In this document: one piece after another, positions 15,184 to 22,846 of the stretch
Layout of the letters: the number at the start of each line of letters is the position of its first letter
Numbering within the stretch: the stretch's first letter is position 1
Position numbers and translations under genes: made by a program
Source: Fen-1038 sp042408355
Lineage (GTDB): Bacteria; Chloroflexota; Anaerolineae; Anaerolineales; Villigracilaceae
DNA length: 23,493 bases
Assembly (NCBI GenBank): GCA_042408355.1
Contig: JBHORD010000014.1
Location: 1-23,493, forward strand
Direction of reading: 5' to 3'
Notes under the pieces: generated by a model
What the model was told of the DNA's origin: nothing
The model's database searches: none
The model's input: only the letters and a program-made list of their open reading frames with translations

Positions 15184-15205
15184 TTGCATCCTGTACAGGA
15201 TGCAA
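15184..15205 (-). promoter_or_regulatory. 22-bp perfect palindrome in the greA leader
   Basis: TTGCATCCTG joined to TACAGGATGCAA reads the same on both strands over all 22 bp and ends 23 bp before the greA ATG. As RNA it forms a 9-bp stem with a GUAC loop. Immediately downstream CTTTC can pair with GAAAG, placing the AAGGA ribosome binding site in a second small hairpin. It could be an operator or a transcription or translation attenuator. Confidence 0.6.
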
Positions 15206-15323
15206 GATTATCCCTCTGGCTTGTCCAAAGGCAGGTTTAATATATCATGAATTGAAACGCGAATCAAGACCCGCTTAATTTGTTCGTATGACTTTACCGG
15301 CGGCGTTGCGGAACAATGTTTTT

Positions 15324-15944
15324 TCACCGCAACGGCCGCGCCCGTATGTACAAATTGTTTTTTACGATGTACTTGTATACCGATGGAAGCAAATAGTACC
15401 GGAACGGCAGACCTTTCGCCGCGCGCCGGCGGATTTCGCGCGAGGCGATTTCAAGCAGCGGCGCTTCGATAAATTTGACTTTGGCTGTGATGCCCGGAAT
15501 CTGTCTTTCCAGCGCCGACAAGTCCACCGCGTCGCCGGGGCGGCGCATCACGCCGATTTGACGGCACGCCGCCGCCAGGTCCGCGGGGCGATGCCATGCG
15601 GGAAGATCGCGGAGGGAATCCCCGCCGATCAGGAGAATCAAATCCGCGCTGGGGTTTTTGTCCGCCAGAATTCTCAAGGTATCCAGGGTGTAATGCGGCC
15701 CCTGGCGTTCGATCTCGATGGTGGAAAGTTCAAAGTTCGGTTCGTCTTTGAGCGCCAGTTTGAGCATTGCCAAACGATCGGCCAGTGAACTGATTGGTTG
15801 ATTGAGTTTGTGCGGCGGGACGGGAGTCAGCACCCATAGCAAGCGCGTCAGCTTGAGTTGTGCCTGGGCCTCGCTCGCCAGAATCAAATGTCCGAGATGA
15901 GGCGGATCGAATGTCCCGCCGAAGATGCCAATGCGTTCGGTCAT
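15324..15944 (-). CDS. nadD: Nicotinate-nucleotide adenylyltransferase NadD
   Basis: NadD joins ATP and nicotinate mononucleotide to form deamido-NAD, a late step of NAD biosynthesis. The 206-residue protein opens with IGIFGGTFDPPHLGH (5-19), holding the nucleotidyltransferase HxGH motif. It has the IGGDSLRDLPAWH substrate-binding segment and a C-terminal IASREIRRR that stands for the ISSTxIR motif. The ATG at 15944 is chosen over 16049 because the family begins there and TATACT lies 6 nt upstream. The common neighbours obg and rsfS are absent: the 163 bp down to greA hold no gene. LigA, encoded on the other strand nearby, consumes the NAD made by this pathway. Confidence 0.93.
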   Translation of the reverse strand: MTERIGIFGGTFDPPHLGHLILASEAQAQLKLTRLLWVLTPVPPHKLNQPISSLADRLAMLKLALKDEPNFELSTIEIERQGPHYTLDTLRILADKNPSADLILLIGGDSLRDLPAWHRPADLAAACRQIGVMRRPGDAVDLSALERQIPGITAKVKFIEAPLLEIASREIRRRAAKGLPFRYYLLPSVYKYIVKNNLYIRARPLR

Positions 15945-15950
15945 GGCGAG

Positions 15951-15956
15951 AGTATA
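15951..15956 (-). promoter_or_regulatory. -10 element of nadD, leaderless geometry
   Basis: TATACT on the minus strand is followed by 6 nt (CTCGCC) and then the ATG at 15944. There is no Shine-Dalgarno sequence. Confidence 0.5.
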
Positions 15957-15991
15957 TCCCAAAGTTTTATCGGACGTTTGTCTTCTCTTTA

Positions 15992-16019
15992 TTGAATCTT
16001 TACAGTCTTTGAGTATCCT
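15992..16019 (+). promoter_or_regulatory. Candidate promoter of the small membrane protein
   Basis: TTGAAT at 15992-15997 and TATCCT at 16014-16019 are spaced by 16 bp. The transcript would have a short leader carrying the AAAGGAAA ribosome binding site. It is back to back with the nadD promoter. Confidence 0.35.
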
Positions 16020-16041
16020 GTGAGTAGAAAGGAAACGAAAA

Positions 16042-16302
16042 ATGAACAATACATGGAAATGGATTCTTGGAATTGCGCTTGTGCTTGCGCTGGTTGGGTC
16101 TGTTCCCCTCCTCTGGAGTTTGTTTTTACCGTTTGGCGGTTATGGCATGATGGGCTACGGACACATGCCTGTGATGTACGGCGGCTTCGGGATGTTTGGT
16201 CTTGGCATGATCTTGATGTGGTTGATTCCGCTTGGGTTGTTGGTGTTGATCGTGCTGGGCATCGCCTGGCTGGTAAAACAGCTTACCGCGCCGAAGAATT
16301 AG
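16042..16302 (+). CDS. Small Met/Gly-rich two-helix membrane protein
   Basis: This is an 86-residue protein with two hydrophobic helices (about 6-28 and 52-78). The connecting loop is rich in Gly, Tyr and Met (GGYGMMGYGHMP and so on), and the cytoplasmic tail is short and basic. The ATG at 16042 is well placed after an AAAGGAAA ribosome binding site. The Met/His-containing loop recalls small membrane proteins found near copper-handling genes, but no metal transporter lies in the window, so this is only a hint. A terminator hairpin follows, so it is a one-gene unit. The function is unknown. A second frame across this stretch also stays open but lacks these membrane features. Confidence 0.75.
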   Translation: MNNTWKWILGIALVLALVGSVPLLWSLFLPFGGYGMMGYGHMPVMYGGFGMFGLGMILMWLIPLGLLVLIVLGIAWLVKQLTAPKN

Positions 16303-16315
16303 TTTTATTCGCCTT

Positions 16316-16345
16316 ATGCAGGCCGCGTCTCAAGCGCGACCTGCA
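16316..16345 (+). terminator. Terminator-like hairpin after the small membrane protein
   Basis: ATGCAGGCCGCG and CGCGACCTGCAT form an almost perfect stem with one mismatch, 14 bp past the stop codon. The following sequence is TCTGATTC, only modestly T-rich. Confidence 0.55.
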
Positions 16346-16392
16346 TTCTGATTCAACCCCAGCCCGGACAAAACGTCCGCGTTGGTTTGTCT

Positions 16393-16398
16393 TATAAT
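16393..16398 (+). promoter_or_regulatory. -10 element of ligA, leaderless geometry
   Basis: A perfect TATAAT is followed by 6 nt (TCAATT) and the ATG at 16405. There is no Shine-Dalgarno sequence. This is one of the two clearest cases of the window-wide pattern. Confidence 0.55.
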
Positions 16399-16404
16399 TC
16401 AATT

Positions 16405-18468
16405 ATGGACACGAAATCCCTTCGCTCGCGCTACGAGGAACTCAAATCCCAGATCAATTTCCACAATTATCGGTATCATGTGCTCGACGCTCCGCTCATC
16501 AGCGACGCGGAATACGATAAGCTCCTCAACGAATTAAAAAAGATCGAGGCTGAGCATCCCGATTGGGTCACGCCCGATTCGCCGACGCAGCGCGCGGGGG
16601 CCAAACCGGCCGACCGTTTCGAGAAGGTGCGCCATCCCGCGCCGATTCTGAGTCTTGCGAACGCATTTGGCGCGGACGAAGCGCGGGCGTGGTATGAGCG
16701 AATCAAAAAATTGGACGCGCGCGTGGCGTCTGCGAAATTTGTCGTTGAGCCGAAGATTGACGGCTTATCCGTTGTGCTTCACTACCGCGATGGCGTCTTC
16801 GTTCAGGGCGCAACGCGCGGCGATGGGGAGGTGGGCGAAGACATCACGGCCAACTTGCGGACGGTGAAAACGATCCCGTTGAAAATACCAGTGACCGGTA
16901 AACAGTCATCGGCGGTCAGTGTGCCGAAGTATTTGGTTGTGCGCGGCGAAGCGTTTATTCCCATCAAGGATTTTGAAAAACTCAATGCGCAATTGGAAGA
17001 AGCCGGCGAGAAAACCTATCTCAATCCGCGCAACACAGCCGCGGGTTCCTTGCGCCAGCTCGACCCTGCCCTGACCGCATCGCGTCCGTTGACCTTGCTC
17101 GTCTATCAAATTGTTTATTCTGAAGGCGGCGAAGTCCCGGCCTCGCAATGGGAACTGCTCCAATATTTGAAGGCGCTTGGATTCCCCGTCACAGATGTTG
17201 CCAAACGATTCGATGATATCGAGTCTGCCATCGCTTACACCGAAACGTGGGAGACGCGCCGCGACGAATTGACCTATGAAGTCGACGGCATGGTCATCAA
17301 GATTGACGATTTGAATCTCGCCGCCGAACTCGGTTTTGTCGGCAAAGATCCGCGCGGCGCGATCGCGTTCAAATTTCCGGCGCGTGAGGTGACGACGAAA
17401 CTGCTTGATATTCGCGTGACCGTCGGCAGGACCGGCGTGTTGATTCCCAACGCGGTGCTCGAACCGGTCGAGATCAACGGCGTAATCGTCGAGCGCGCTA
17501 CGCTGCATAACTTTGATTACATTGCCGAGAAAGACATCCGCGTCGGCGACCGTGTGCTGATCAAACGCGCCGGAGAAGTCATCCCGTATGTGATCGGTCC
17601 CGTGGTGGAGGCGCGCACAGGCAAGGAAAAAAAATACAAACCGCCGACGGCTTGTCCCGTGTGCGGACAACCCGTCGAGCATTTCGAGGGCGAAGTGGCG
17701 TGGTATTGCGTCAACGCGGCGTGTCCGGCGCAGTTACAGCGCAACATCGAACACTTTGTCTCGCGCGGCGCGATGGACATCAATGGGCTGGGGGATAAGA
17801 TCGTCGCAAAATTGATCGAAAGCGGCGCGATCAAAGATGTGGCCGATATTTACACGTTGACGCGCGAAGCCATTCTCGAAGCGGTCACGAAGAAAGATCG
17901 CAAGACCGAAAAGGAGCCGCCGGGGAAAATCGCCGATAATTTGCTGGCGGCGATTGCTGAATCTAAGAAACAATCTTTGCCGCGCGTGATTACCGCGTTG
18001 GGAATCCGCGGCGTGGGCGAAGTATCGGCGCGCGACCTTGCAGCTCACTTTGGAAATTTGGATGCGTTATCCAAAGCATCTGCGGATGATCTACAACAAA
18101 TCGAAGGCATCGGTCCCAACATTGCCGAAGCCATCGTGGATTGGTTCGCGCGTCCGGCAAATCAAAAGATATTGAAAAAGTTGAGAGCGGCGGGTTTATG
18201 GCCTGTGATGGAGGCAGGGGCGAAGCGTGCTTCGTCTGAGGGAAAGCTGAGCGGCTTGACCTTCGTGGTGACCGGTACGCTTCCAACTTTTTCGCGCGAG
18301 GATGCAAAAGAGTTCATCGAATCGAACGGCGGCAAAGTCACCGATAGCGTATCGAAGAAAACAGATTATCTTGTGCTTGGCGAAAATCCCGGCTCGAAGT
18401 TGGAGAAAGCCAAGTCGCTGGGCGTGAAGATTATTGACGAAGATGGATTGAAAAAGCTGGTTAAATAG
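16405..18468 (+). CDS. ligA: NAD-dependent DNA ligase LigA
   Basis: LigA seals nicks in duplex DNA during replication and repair, using NAD as AMP donor. The 687-residue protein has the Ia domain with YHVLDAPLISDAEYD and the adenylation lysine in KIDG (Lys117). The GDGEVGEDIT loop and an OB fold follow. A four-cysteine zinc finger (Cys417, Cys420, Cys435, Cys440) comes next, then a helix-hairpin-helix domain (GIRGVGEVSA, IEGIGPNIA) and a C-terminal BRCT domain from about 615 with FVVTGTLPTFSREDAKEFIE. All parts are intact. The ATG at 16405 is used rather than the TTG at 16387, because the upstream codons would overlap the -10 element. It lies close to nadD, on the opposite strand. Confidence 0.97.
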   Translation: MDTKSLRSRYEELKSQINFHNYRYHVLDAPLISDAEYDKLLNELKKIEAEHPDWVTPDSPTQRAGAKPADRFEKVRHPAPILSLANAFGADEARAWYERIKKLDARVASAKFVVEPKIDGLSVVLHYRDGVFVQGATRGDGEVGEDITANLRTVKTIPLKIPVTGKQSSAVSVPKYLVVRGEAFIPIKDFEKLNAQLEEAGEKTYLNPRNTAAGSLRQLDPALTASRPLTLLVYQIVYSEGGEVPASQWELLQYLKALGFPVTDVAKRFDDIESAIAYTETWETRRDELTYEVDGMVIKIDDLNLAAELGFVGKDPRGAIAFKFPAREVTTKLLDIRVTVGRTGVLIPNAVLEPVEINGVIVERATLHNFDYIAEKDIRVGDRVLIKRAGEVIPYVIGPVVEARTGKEKKYKPPTACPVCGQPVEHFEGEVAWYCVNAACPAQLQRNIEHFVSRGAMDINGLGDKIVAKLIESGAIKDVADIYTLTREAILEAVTKKDRKTEKEPPGKIADNLLAAIAESKKQSLPRVITALGIRGVGEVSARDLAAHFGNLDALSKASADDLQQIEGIGPNIAEAIVDWFARPANQKILKKLRAAGLWPVMEAGAKRASSEGKLSGLTFVVTGTLPTFSREDAKEFIESNGGKVTDSVSKKTDYLVLGENPGSKLEKAKSLGVKIIDEDGLKKLVK

Positions 18469-18469
18469 C

Positions 18470-18506
18470 AGAACTCAGAGGTTTGATAAACCTCCGGGTT
18501 CTTGTT
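18470..18506 (+). terminator. Rho-independent terminator of ligA
   Basis: GAGGTTT and AAACCTC form a tight hairpin with a 3-nt loop, extended outward by AGAAC pairing with GTTCT, directly after the ligA stop. CTTGTTCT follows. Confidence 0.65.
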
Positions 18507-18611
18507 CTGGACGCGGGCAAAATAAATAAAAGGAAAAAGAAACCATGAACGTTCATAGATAAATTGCCTTATGCCTTTTCTATGTGATAGTGGTAAGGTA
18601 ACCCACCCCAC

Positions 18612-18650
18612 AAAAAAGCCCCCGCAGTATCTGCAGGAGCTTTTGGGCTT
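18612..18650 (-). terminator. Rho-independent terminator of the phosphoesterase gene
   Basis: On the minus strand AAAGCCC pairs with GGGCTTT, with an inner CCTGCAG/CTGCGGG stem, and TTTTTTGTGG follows. It ends a few bases after the stop of the phosphoesterase frame, so the gene was once a complete transcription unit. Confidence 0.8.
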
Positions 18651-18655
18651 TGAGT

Positions 18656-20160
18656 CTAACTTCCTGGAATGGAGGCCGGTCCGGGCGGCGGGTTGATCGG
18701 GAGAATGAGCGGCGGCAAAGGCGGTTGTGAGAAGTCCAGGTCATTTAGCAGGTCACCCTGAATGGGAACATTCTCTCGCACGGTCGGGCGCGAATCCGGT
18801 CGGCCGTCTGTGGCTGGGTCAAGCCTGCTTCCGCCGAGGAAGATATCTTCGATGAATTTTAGATAAGCATCATGGCTCAGAGTCTGATGGTCAATGAAAC
18901 TTTTCTTTGCGTAAGCGCTGATGACGATGCCTGGGACGCGCAGGCCGTATCCATTCTCATCGACCGAGGGCGGCGCGACGTGATCGTAGAAACCGCCCCA
19001 GTCATCCCATGAGATGAAGATGACCGTATTGTCCCAATATTGACTCTGCATTACATCATTCACCAAACCTGTGACGTAAGCCTGGCCAGGCGGATCGATG
19101 ATGGCGGATGCTCGCTGATCTTTCCCGACGGAGTGATCCATGAAACAGCCGGCAACGTCCCGTTCTTGAGCGCGGCGCGGAAATTGTCCGTTGTTTGGAT
19201 ATTACCAAGCTGGTTATCCTCATGCACAGTCGTGAAGTAGGGCAGTGGATTCCAAATGCCCGGTACATTAAGCTTTAAGGCTTCCTGTTTGCAAGTCATT
19301 TCCCCGTCGGCGCAGTCAGGATTGAACCCTTCTGTCAGATAATAAGCCCAACTGACATTATTTTTGTACAGCAGATATGTCAGGTCGGTCCATGCAAAAA
19401 TTTCAGGGTTGTCTGGTGTGAGACTGCCGTTAATTTGTGTTATTAAGTCGCTGACACAACTCATCGGATCCTGTGCAGAGTTACATTTGGCAGACCAGCC
19501 TGAAACCATGAACAGGTGGTCGGGCAGGCTCCAGGATTTGGTCGGCTCGAACATATGATCCTGCAAAACAAAGTTTTGTGCGTATGCCCAATAGTTGGGG
19601 ATCTCGCGGGCGTCATGCCACCCCATTACATCCGGGATTTCGGTATCTATGTTCACACACTCGGGGGCATTGGGATCGGAACAATTTCTTTTACTCTTCT
19701 TGAAGACGCTCAGGAAGCCATCCATTTTGCCGCCGTCAATGGCGGTGATGGCAGCCTGTAAAGTGTGTGCTGCGCCATTATTGATATCCTTCGGGTTATG
19801 ATAAGGTTTAACGCATTGTTGGCTCGGCGGATTGGGAATGCAAACTGTTGGGACACCATTTTGCATCGGGATGCCGTCTGCGCCCGGGAAAGTTCCAAAG
19901 TAGTGATCGAAGGAACGGTTTTCCTGCATGATGATCACAATGTGTTTGATCTTGCTGCGTGCCAGCAGGAGTTGGTCTGATGCCGGCGGCGCCTGCGTTC
20001 CTGAATATTGCGGTGTGACTTTAGGTACCGGGAAAAATGTTGCCGTGGGGGTGGGCGTATTGAACCTGGCTTTGATGGCCTTCAGAGTTCCAAGATTGCA
20101 GGCTTGTAAAAAGATCAAGCTTGCGGCCAACAAAACTTTCATAAAAGCTTTTGCAGACAT
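18656..20160 (-). pseudogene. Phosphoesterase (phospholipase C/acid phosphatase family), lipoprotein, frameshifted
   Basis: Two minus-strand frames together make one protein of about 500 residues. The first (20160 down to about 19085) has a signal peptide with lipobox FLQAC (Cys21) and a Pro/Thr linker. The phosphoesterase entry motif ENRSFDHYFGTFPGADG follows, and the frame goes on to WITPSGKISEHPP. The second frame picks up at GQAYVTGLVNDVM and runs through FISWDDWGGFYDHV to a Pro-rich end at 18656. In the family the two parts are contiguous, so one base is missing (or two are extra) at 19081-19090, inside CCTGGCCAGG. Relatives such as AcpA or non-haemolytic phospholipase C cleave phosphate esters outside the cytoplasm. 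All other parts look well kept, so this is either a very recent mutation or a sequencing error. Confidence 0.85.
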
Positions 20161-20265
20161 TCGTTGTTATTCCAATTATTATGAATATGCTAATTGAGTT
20201 AGGTGAAAAGAGTCTAGCCACCAGACAGTTTTGGTGGAAAAGGGGTTGATCGGCGAGCAAAATCG

Positions 20266-20298
20266 AGTAAATTTGTTTTGGCAACAAAACGATTTACT
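20266..20298. repeat. Strong inverted repeat near the transposase remnant
   Basis: AGTAAATTTGTTTTG and CAAAACGATTTACT form a 13-bp stem with one small internal bulge and a GCAA loop. A shorter hairpin (CCACCA/TGGTGG) lies at 20218-20237. The 300 bp from 20161 to 20465 hold only these hairpins and the transposase remnant. The hairpins may mark the left end of the decayed insertion sequence, or the promoter side of the phosphoesterase gene. Confidence 0.45.
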
Positions 20299-20314
20299 TG
20301 GAGATGCTGATGCC

Positions 20315-20464
20315 GACGACTGCCTGTATCATACCTGGATGTGAGAAATTTGTGAACTGCGGCCTGACGAACGGATTACCCGCCTGCGTAACTTTGTCTG
20401 GCTGGTCGTAGGAATCTACCAAAGCCGCTCGGTGCATTTGAGCAAGGCGGCAGGGCATTCACGG
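20315..20464 (+). pseudogene. Transposase N-terminal remnant (IS4-like)
   Basis: Read in the frame of 20315, the sequence gives DDCLYHTWM, one stop codon at 20342, then an open stretch with RITRLRNFVWLVVGIYQSRS and VHLSKAAG. That pattern (arginine-rich start, LxNxVWLVxGI, SRSVHLS, then a basic turn) is what I recall for the N-terminus of IS4-type transposases common in Chloroflexota and cyanobacteria. Homology stops at about 20450, where the sequence passes directly into HsdR. No catalytic DDE region is present. It is a broken insertion sequence whose other end has been lost together with the front of hsdR. The family assignment is from memory and moderately sure. Confidence 0.55.
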
Positions 20465-20465
20465 C

Positions 20466-22076
20466 GTGGATTTGACTGAGGAAGAACGCAACGCCCTGAT
20501 CGAAAAGGGACTAGACCCCGACGACATTGATTACGAAGGCACGGAATTGGAAAAAGAAGTCAGCAACCGTGACACGCTGCGCAAACAATGGGAAGAGATT
20601 TGGGATGTGTGCCGTAAAGATTCTTCGGGTCAATTGCCAGGCAAGACCATCGTTTTTGCCATGACCCAACAACATGCCTTACGTTTGCAAGATGCTTTTT
20701 ATGAGATGTATCCGCAATTCCCGGATTTGGCGACGGTCATCACGCATAAATCGGAATATCGCGGCACGTTGGTGGAAGCGTTCAAGAAAAAGGATTTCCC
20801 GCGCATTGCCATTTCCGTGGACATGCTCGACACGGGCATTGACGTGCCCGAAGTGGTCAATCTCGTGTTTATGAAGCCTGTCCAATCGCCGATCAAGTTG
20901 CAGCAGATGATCGGGCGCGGGACACGGGCGCAGGCGGCGTGCAGAAATTTGTCGTTGCTGCCGAACTTCGAGAAGAAGGATTTTCTGATCATTGATTTCT
21001 GGGAGAATAACTTCAGCCGCGACGCCAAGGAAGTCGTTGATCAGTCCACGCCGGTGTTGGTGGCGATATTTAACACGCGCGTGAAGTTGCTGGAGACGTA
21101 TCTCAAAGACCAGAAAGACCCCGATGGTAAGCAAGTGATCGCTGACTTGCGTGAGCAGATACAGCAAATCCCGGCCGACTCGTTCACCATCCGCAAGCAC
21201 ATGCCAGAGATCGAAGAAGCGTGGACCGATGCCTTCTGGGACTATCTCATTCCCAGCAAGATCGAATTCCTGAAATTGAAAGTCGCCCCCCACTTGCGAC
21301 TCGTCCCTGGCGTAGACGTCGCCGCGGCGACCTTCATCAGCAAAGTGGAACGATTGAAACTGCTCAAGCGCACGGGCAAGGAAACCAGTGGAACCATTCA
21401 ATCCATTGTGGAAGATGCCCAGAGTTTGCGTGACACAATTTTGTCCGACGCCGAAATCAAAGCCAAGAGCATGTGTGTCCCTGAAAAACTGGTGGAGTTC
21501 TCGAATAATGAATTGAATCTGCTGCGGGATGTGCTTGCGCCGCGCATGAAGAACAAGGCGCGCTACGACACCTTCCTTGAACTTGACCTGGTGGATTCCA
21601 TCGCCGTCAGCGGCTACATTTTGCTCACCAAGAGCGGAGAGAAAATGTATGTGGCGGAATATCGCCGTTTGGTGGAGCAACGCATTTTGGAATTGGTTGC
21701 CAATCACCCCACAATAAAAGCCATTCAAAATGGTGAGAAAATTGATGACTGGCAACTGCTCGAATTGGAGCGCACGCTGACCAAAGAACTTGGCGAAGGC
21801 GATTTAGAAGTGACGCCTGAGAACTTGAAGAAGGTTTTCGCCCATACTGCTGATAGTTTTCTCGGCTTGGTGTGCCAGGTGCTGGACATGCAGTACCTGC
21901 CCGATTACAAGGATGTGGTGGCGCGGCAGTTTGAAACCTACGTGACCCAACACAATTACAACGCCGACTTATACGAGCCGCCGCTGGATATGTTCGGCGC
22001 GGATGCGGTGGACAGGTGGTTTACGGGGGCGGAAGTGGAAGATGTGGTGGCGTTTGTGAATGGGCTGGCAGTGTGA
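20466..22076 (+). pseudogene. hsdR: Type I restriction enzyme HsdR, 5'-truncated
   Basis: HsdR is the motor and nuclease subunit of type I restriction enzymes. What remains is about 536 residues. It holds the second half of the helicase motor with TIVFAMTQQHALRLQ (from about 61), SVDMLDTGIDVPEVVN and the arginine-finger motif QQMIGRGTRA (about 145-154), followed by the C-terminal domain of the EcoEI R type. The N-terminal nuclease domain, Walker A and DEAD-like motif II are missing, so the fragment cannot cut or translocate DNA. Family similarity begins around 20454, just after a stop codon at 20439 and the transposase remnant. The GTG at 20466 is only the first possible start, and no ribosome binding site precedes it. 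The open frame itself is intact to its stop, which suggests fairly recent truncation. Confidence 0.88.
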
Positions 22077-22082
22077 GCAAAT

Positions 22083-22112
22083 CGTCCCGAAGGTTTTAGA
22101 GCCTTCGGGACG
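22083..22112 (+). terminator. Strong stem-loop after hsdR
   Basis: CGTCCCGAAGG at 22083-22093 is perfectly inverted at 22102-22112 around an 8-nt loop, 6 bp past the hsdR stop. It is not followed by a T-tract. It overlaps the likely promoter of the toxin-antitoxin pair, so it could also be an operator for that operon. Confidence 0.55.
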
Positions 22113-22124
22113 GTATGATATAAT
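22096..22124 (+). promoter_or_regulatory. Candidate promoter of the toxin-antitoxin operon
   Basis: TATAAT at 22119-22124 has a TTTAGA at 22096-22101 at the ideal 17-bp spacing. The spacer contains the right arm of the 11-bp inverted repeat. A dimeric antitoxin bound there would block RNA polymerase, as is usual for such operons. The leader carries an AAGGAG ribosome binding site before the antitoxin. Confidence 0.5.
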
Positions 22125-22162
22125 CGTTTTACAATTACTGTTCGATGAAGGAGTTGTAAAAA

Positions 22163-22378
22163 ATGGACGCCCTGACGACGATTTCAAGCAAGTACCAGAT
22201 CATGATCCCACGAGAAGTGCGGGAGCAATTCAATCTAAAGCCTGGACAGAAGGTGATGTTCATTCCCTACAAGAACTCCATTCGGCTTGTCATTGTCCCG
22301 TCCATCAAGGATGCGCGGGGAATTTTTAAGGGAATGAATACCGATAACCTGCGCGAAGAAGTTGACGAGGAGCGCTGA
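22163..22378 (+). CDS. AbrB/SpoVT-type antitoxin (VapB-like)
   Basis: This is a 71-residue swapped-hairpin AbrB DNA-binding protein. The N-terminal half reads TTISSKYQIMIPREVREQF followed by LKPGQKVMFIP, the standard pattern of SpoVT/AbrB antitoxins. The C-terminal third is acidic (NLREEVDEER) and would bind and neutralise the toxin. It should both silence its own operon and inhibit the VapC toxin encoded directly downstream. AAGGAG lies 11 nt before the ATG. Its stop codon overlaps the toxin start by one base (TGATG). Unlike everything around it, the gene is complete, with every expected feature. Confidence 0.9.
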   Translation: MDALTTISSKYQIMIPREVREQFNLKPGQKVMFIPYKNSIRLVIVPSIKDARGIFKGMNTDNLREEVDEER

Positions 22379-22752
22379 TGAACGTTGTCGACTCATCGGG
22401 CTGGATCGAGTATTTCACCGAGGGTGGGAATGTGGATTTCTTCTCCAAGCCTATTCGCGATGTGGACAATCTGATCGTCCCGACGATTTGTATTTACGAA
22501 GTTTTCAAGCGCTTGCTGGCGGAACGGGACGAAGATTCCGCTTTGCTCTCGGTAGGATTGATGTTGCACGGGCGCGAAGCGGCGCCGGACCGCAACATCG
22601 CCATCGAAGCGGCGCAAATTTCCCGCGAACTGAAACTGGCGATGGCGGATAGCCTCATCCTTGCCACCGCCCGCGTCCACAACGCAACACTCTGGACACA
22701 AGACGCGCATTTCAAAGGGTTGGAGGGTGTGCAGTACGTTGAAAAAAGGTAG
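22378..22752 (+). CDS. vapC: VapC-type PIN-domain ribonuclease toxin
   Basis: VapC toxins are Mg-dependent ribonucleases that cut tRNA or rRNA and stop growth when the antitoxin is degraded. The 124-residue protein has the four acidic residues of the PIN active site: Asp5 in VVDSSGW, Glu41 in IYEVFKR, Asp91 in MADSLILATA, and Asp109 in TQDAHF. Nothing in the sequence suggests inactivation. The start overlaps the antitoxin stop, and GAGGAG in the antitoxin end serves as ribosome binding site, so the two are translationally coupled. The pair sits between hsdR and hsdM remnants. It may explain why this stretch has survived while the flanking genes decay. Confidence 0.92.
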   Translation: MNVVDSSGWIEYFTEGGNVDFFSKPIRDVDNLIVPTICIYEVFKRLLAERDEDSALLSVGLMLHGREAAPDRNIAIEAAQISRELKLAMADSLILATARVHNATLWTQDAHFKGLEGVQYVEKR

Positions 22753-22846
22753 CGCTGCCCAGATTCGCTTCCTGCGCGCCGTGCAAAGTGTGTTCTTGCA
22801 GAAGCGCCATCTCGCTCCCGCCGACGCTTCGACTTCGCTCAGCGCA

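Noticed and set aside
18540..18570. Tiny ORF after an AAAGGAAA-like site, beginning ATGAACGTTCAT
   Set aside because: It stops after five codons. The 12-bp palindrome at its start is probably incidental and the stretch lies between two terminators.
20384..20392. A further copy of the TTACGCAG motif (as CTGCGTAAC)
   Set aside because: It is part of codons of the transposase remnant and has no partner word nearby, so it is treated as chance.
20679..21755. Open minus-strand frame of 358 codons opposite hsdR
   Set aside because: It is rich in His, Arg and Gln, as expected for the antisense of a GC-rich gene. It has no family motif and lies entirely within the clearly coding hsdR frame.
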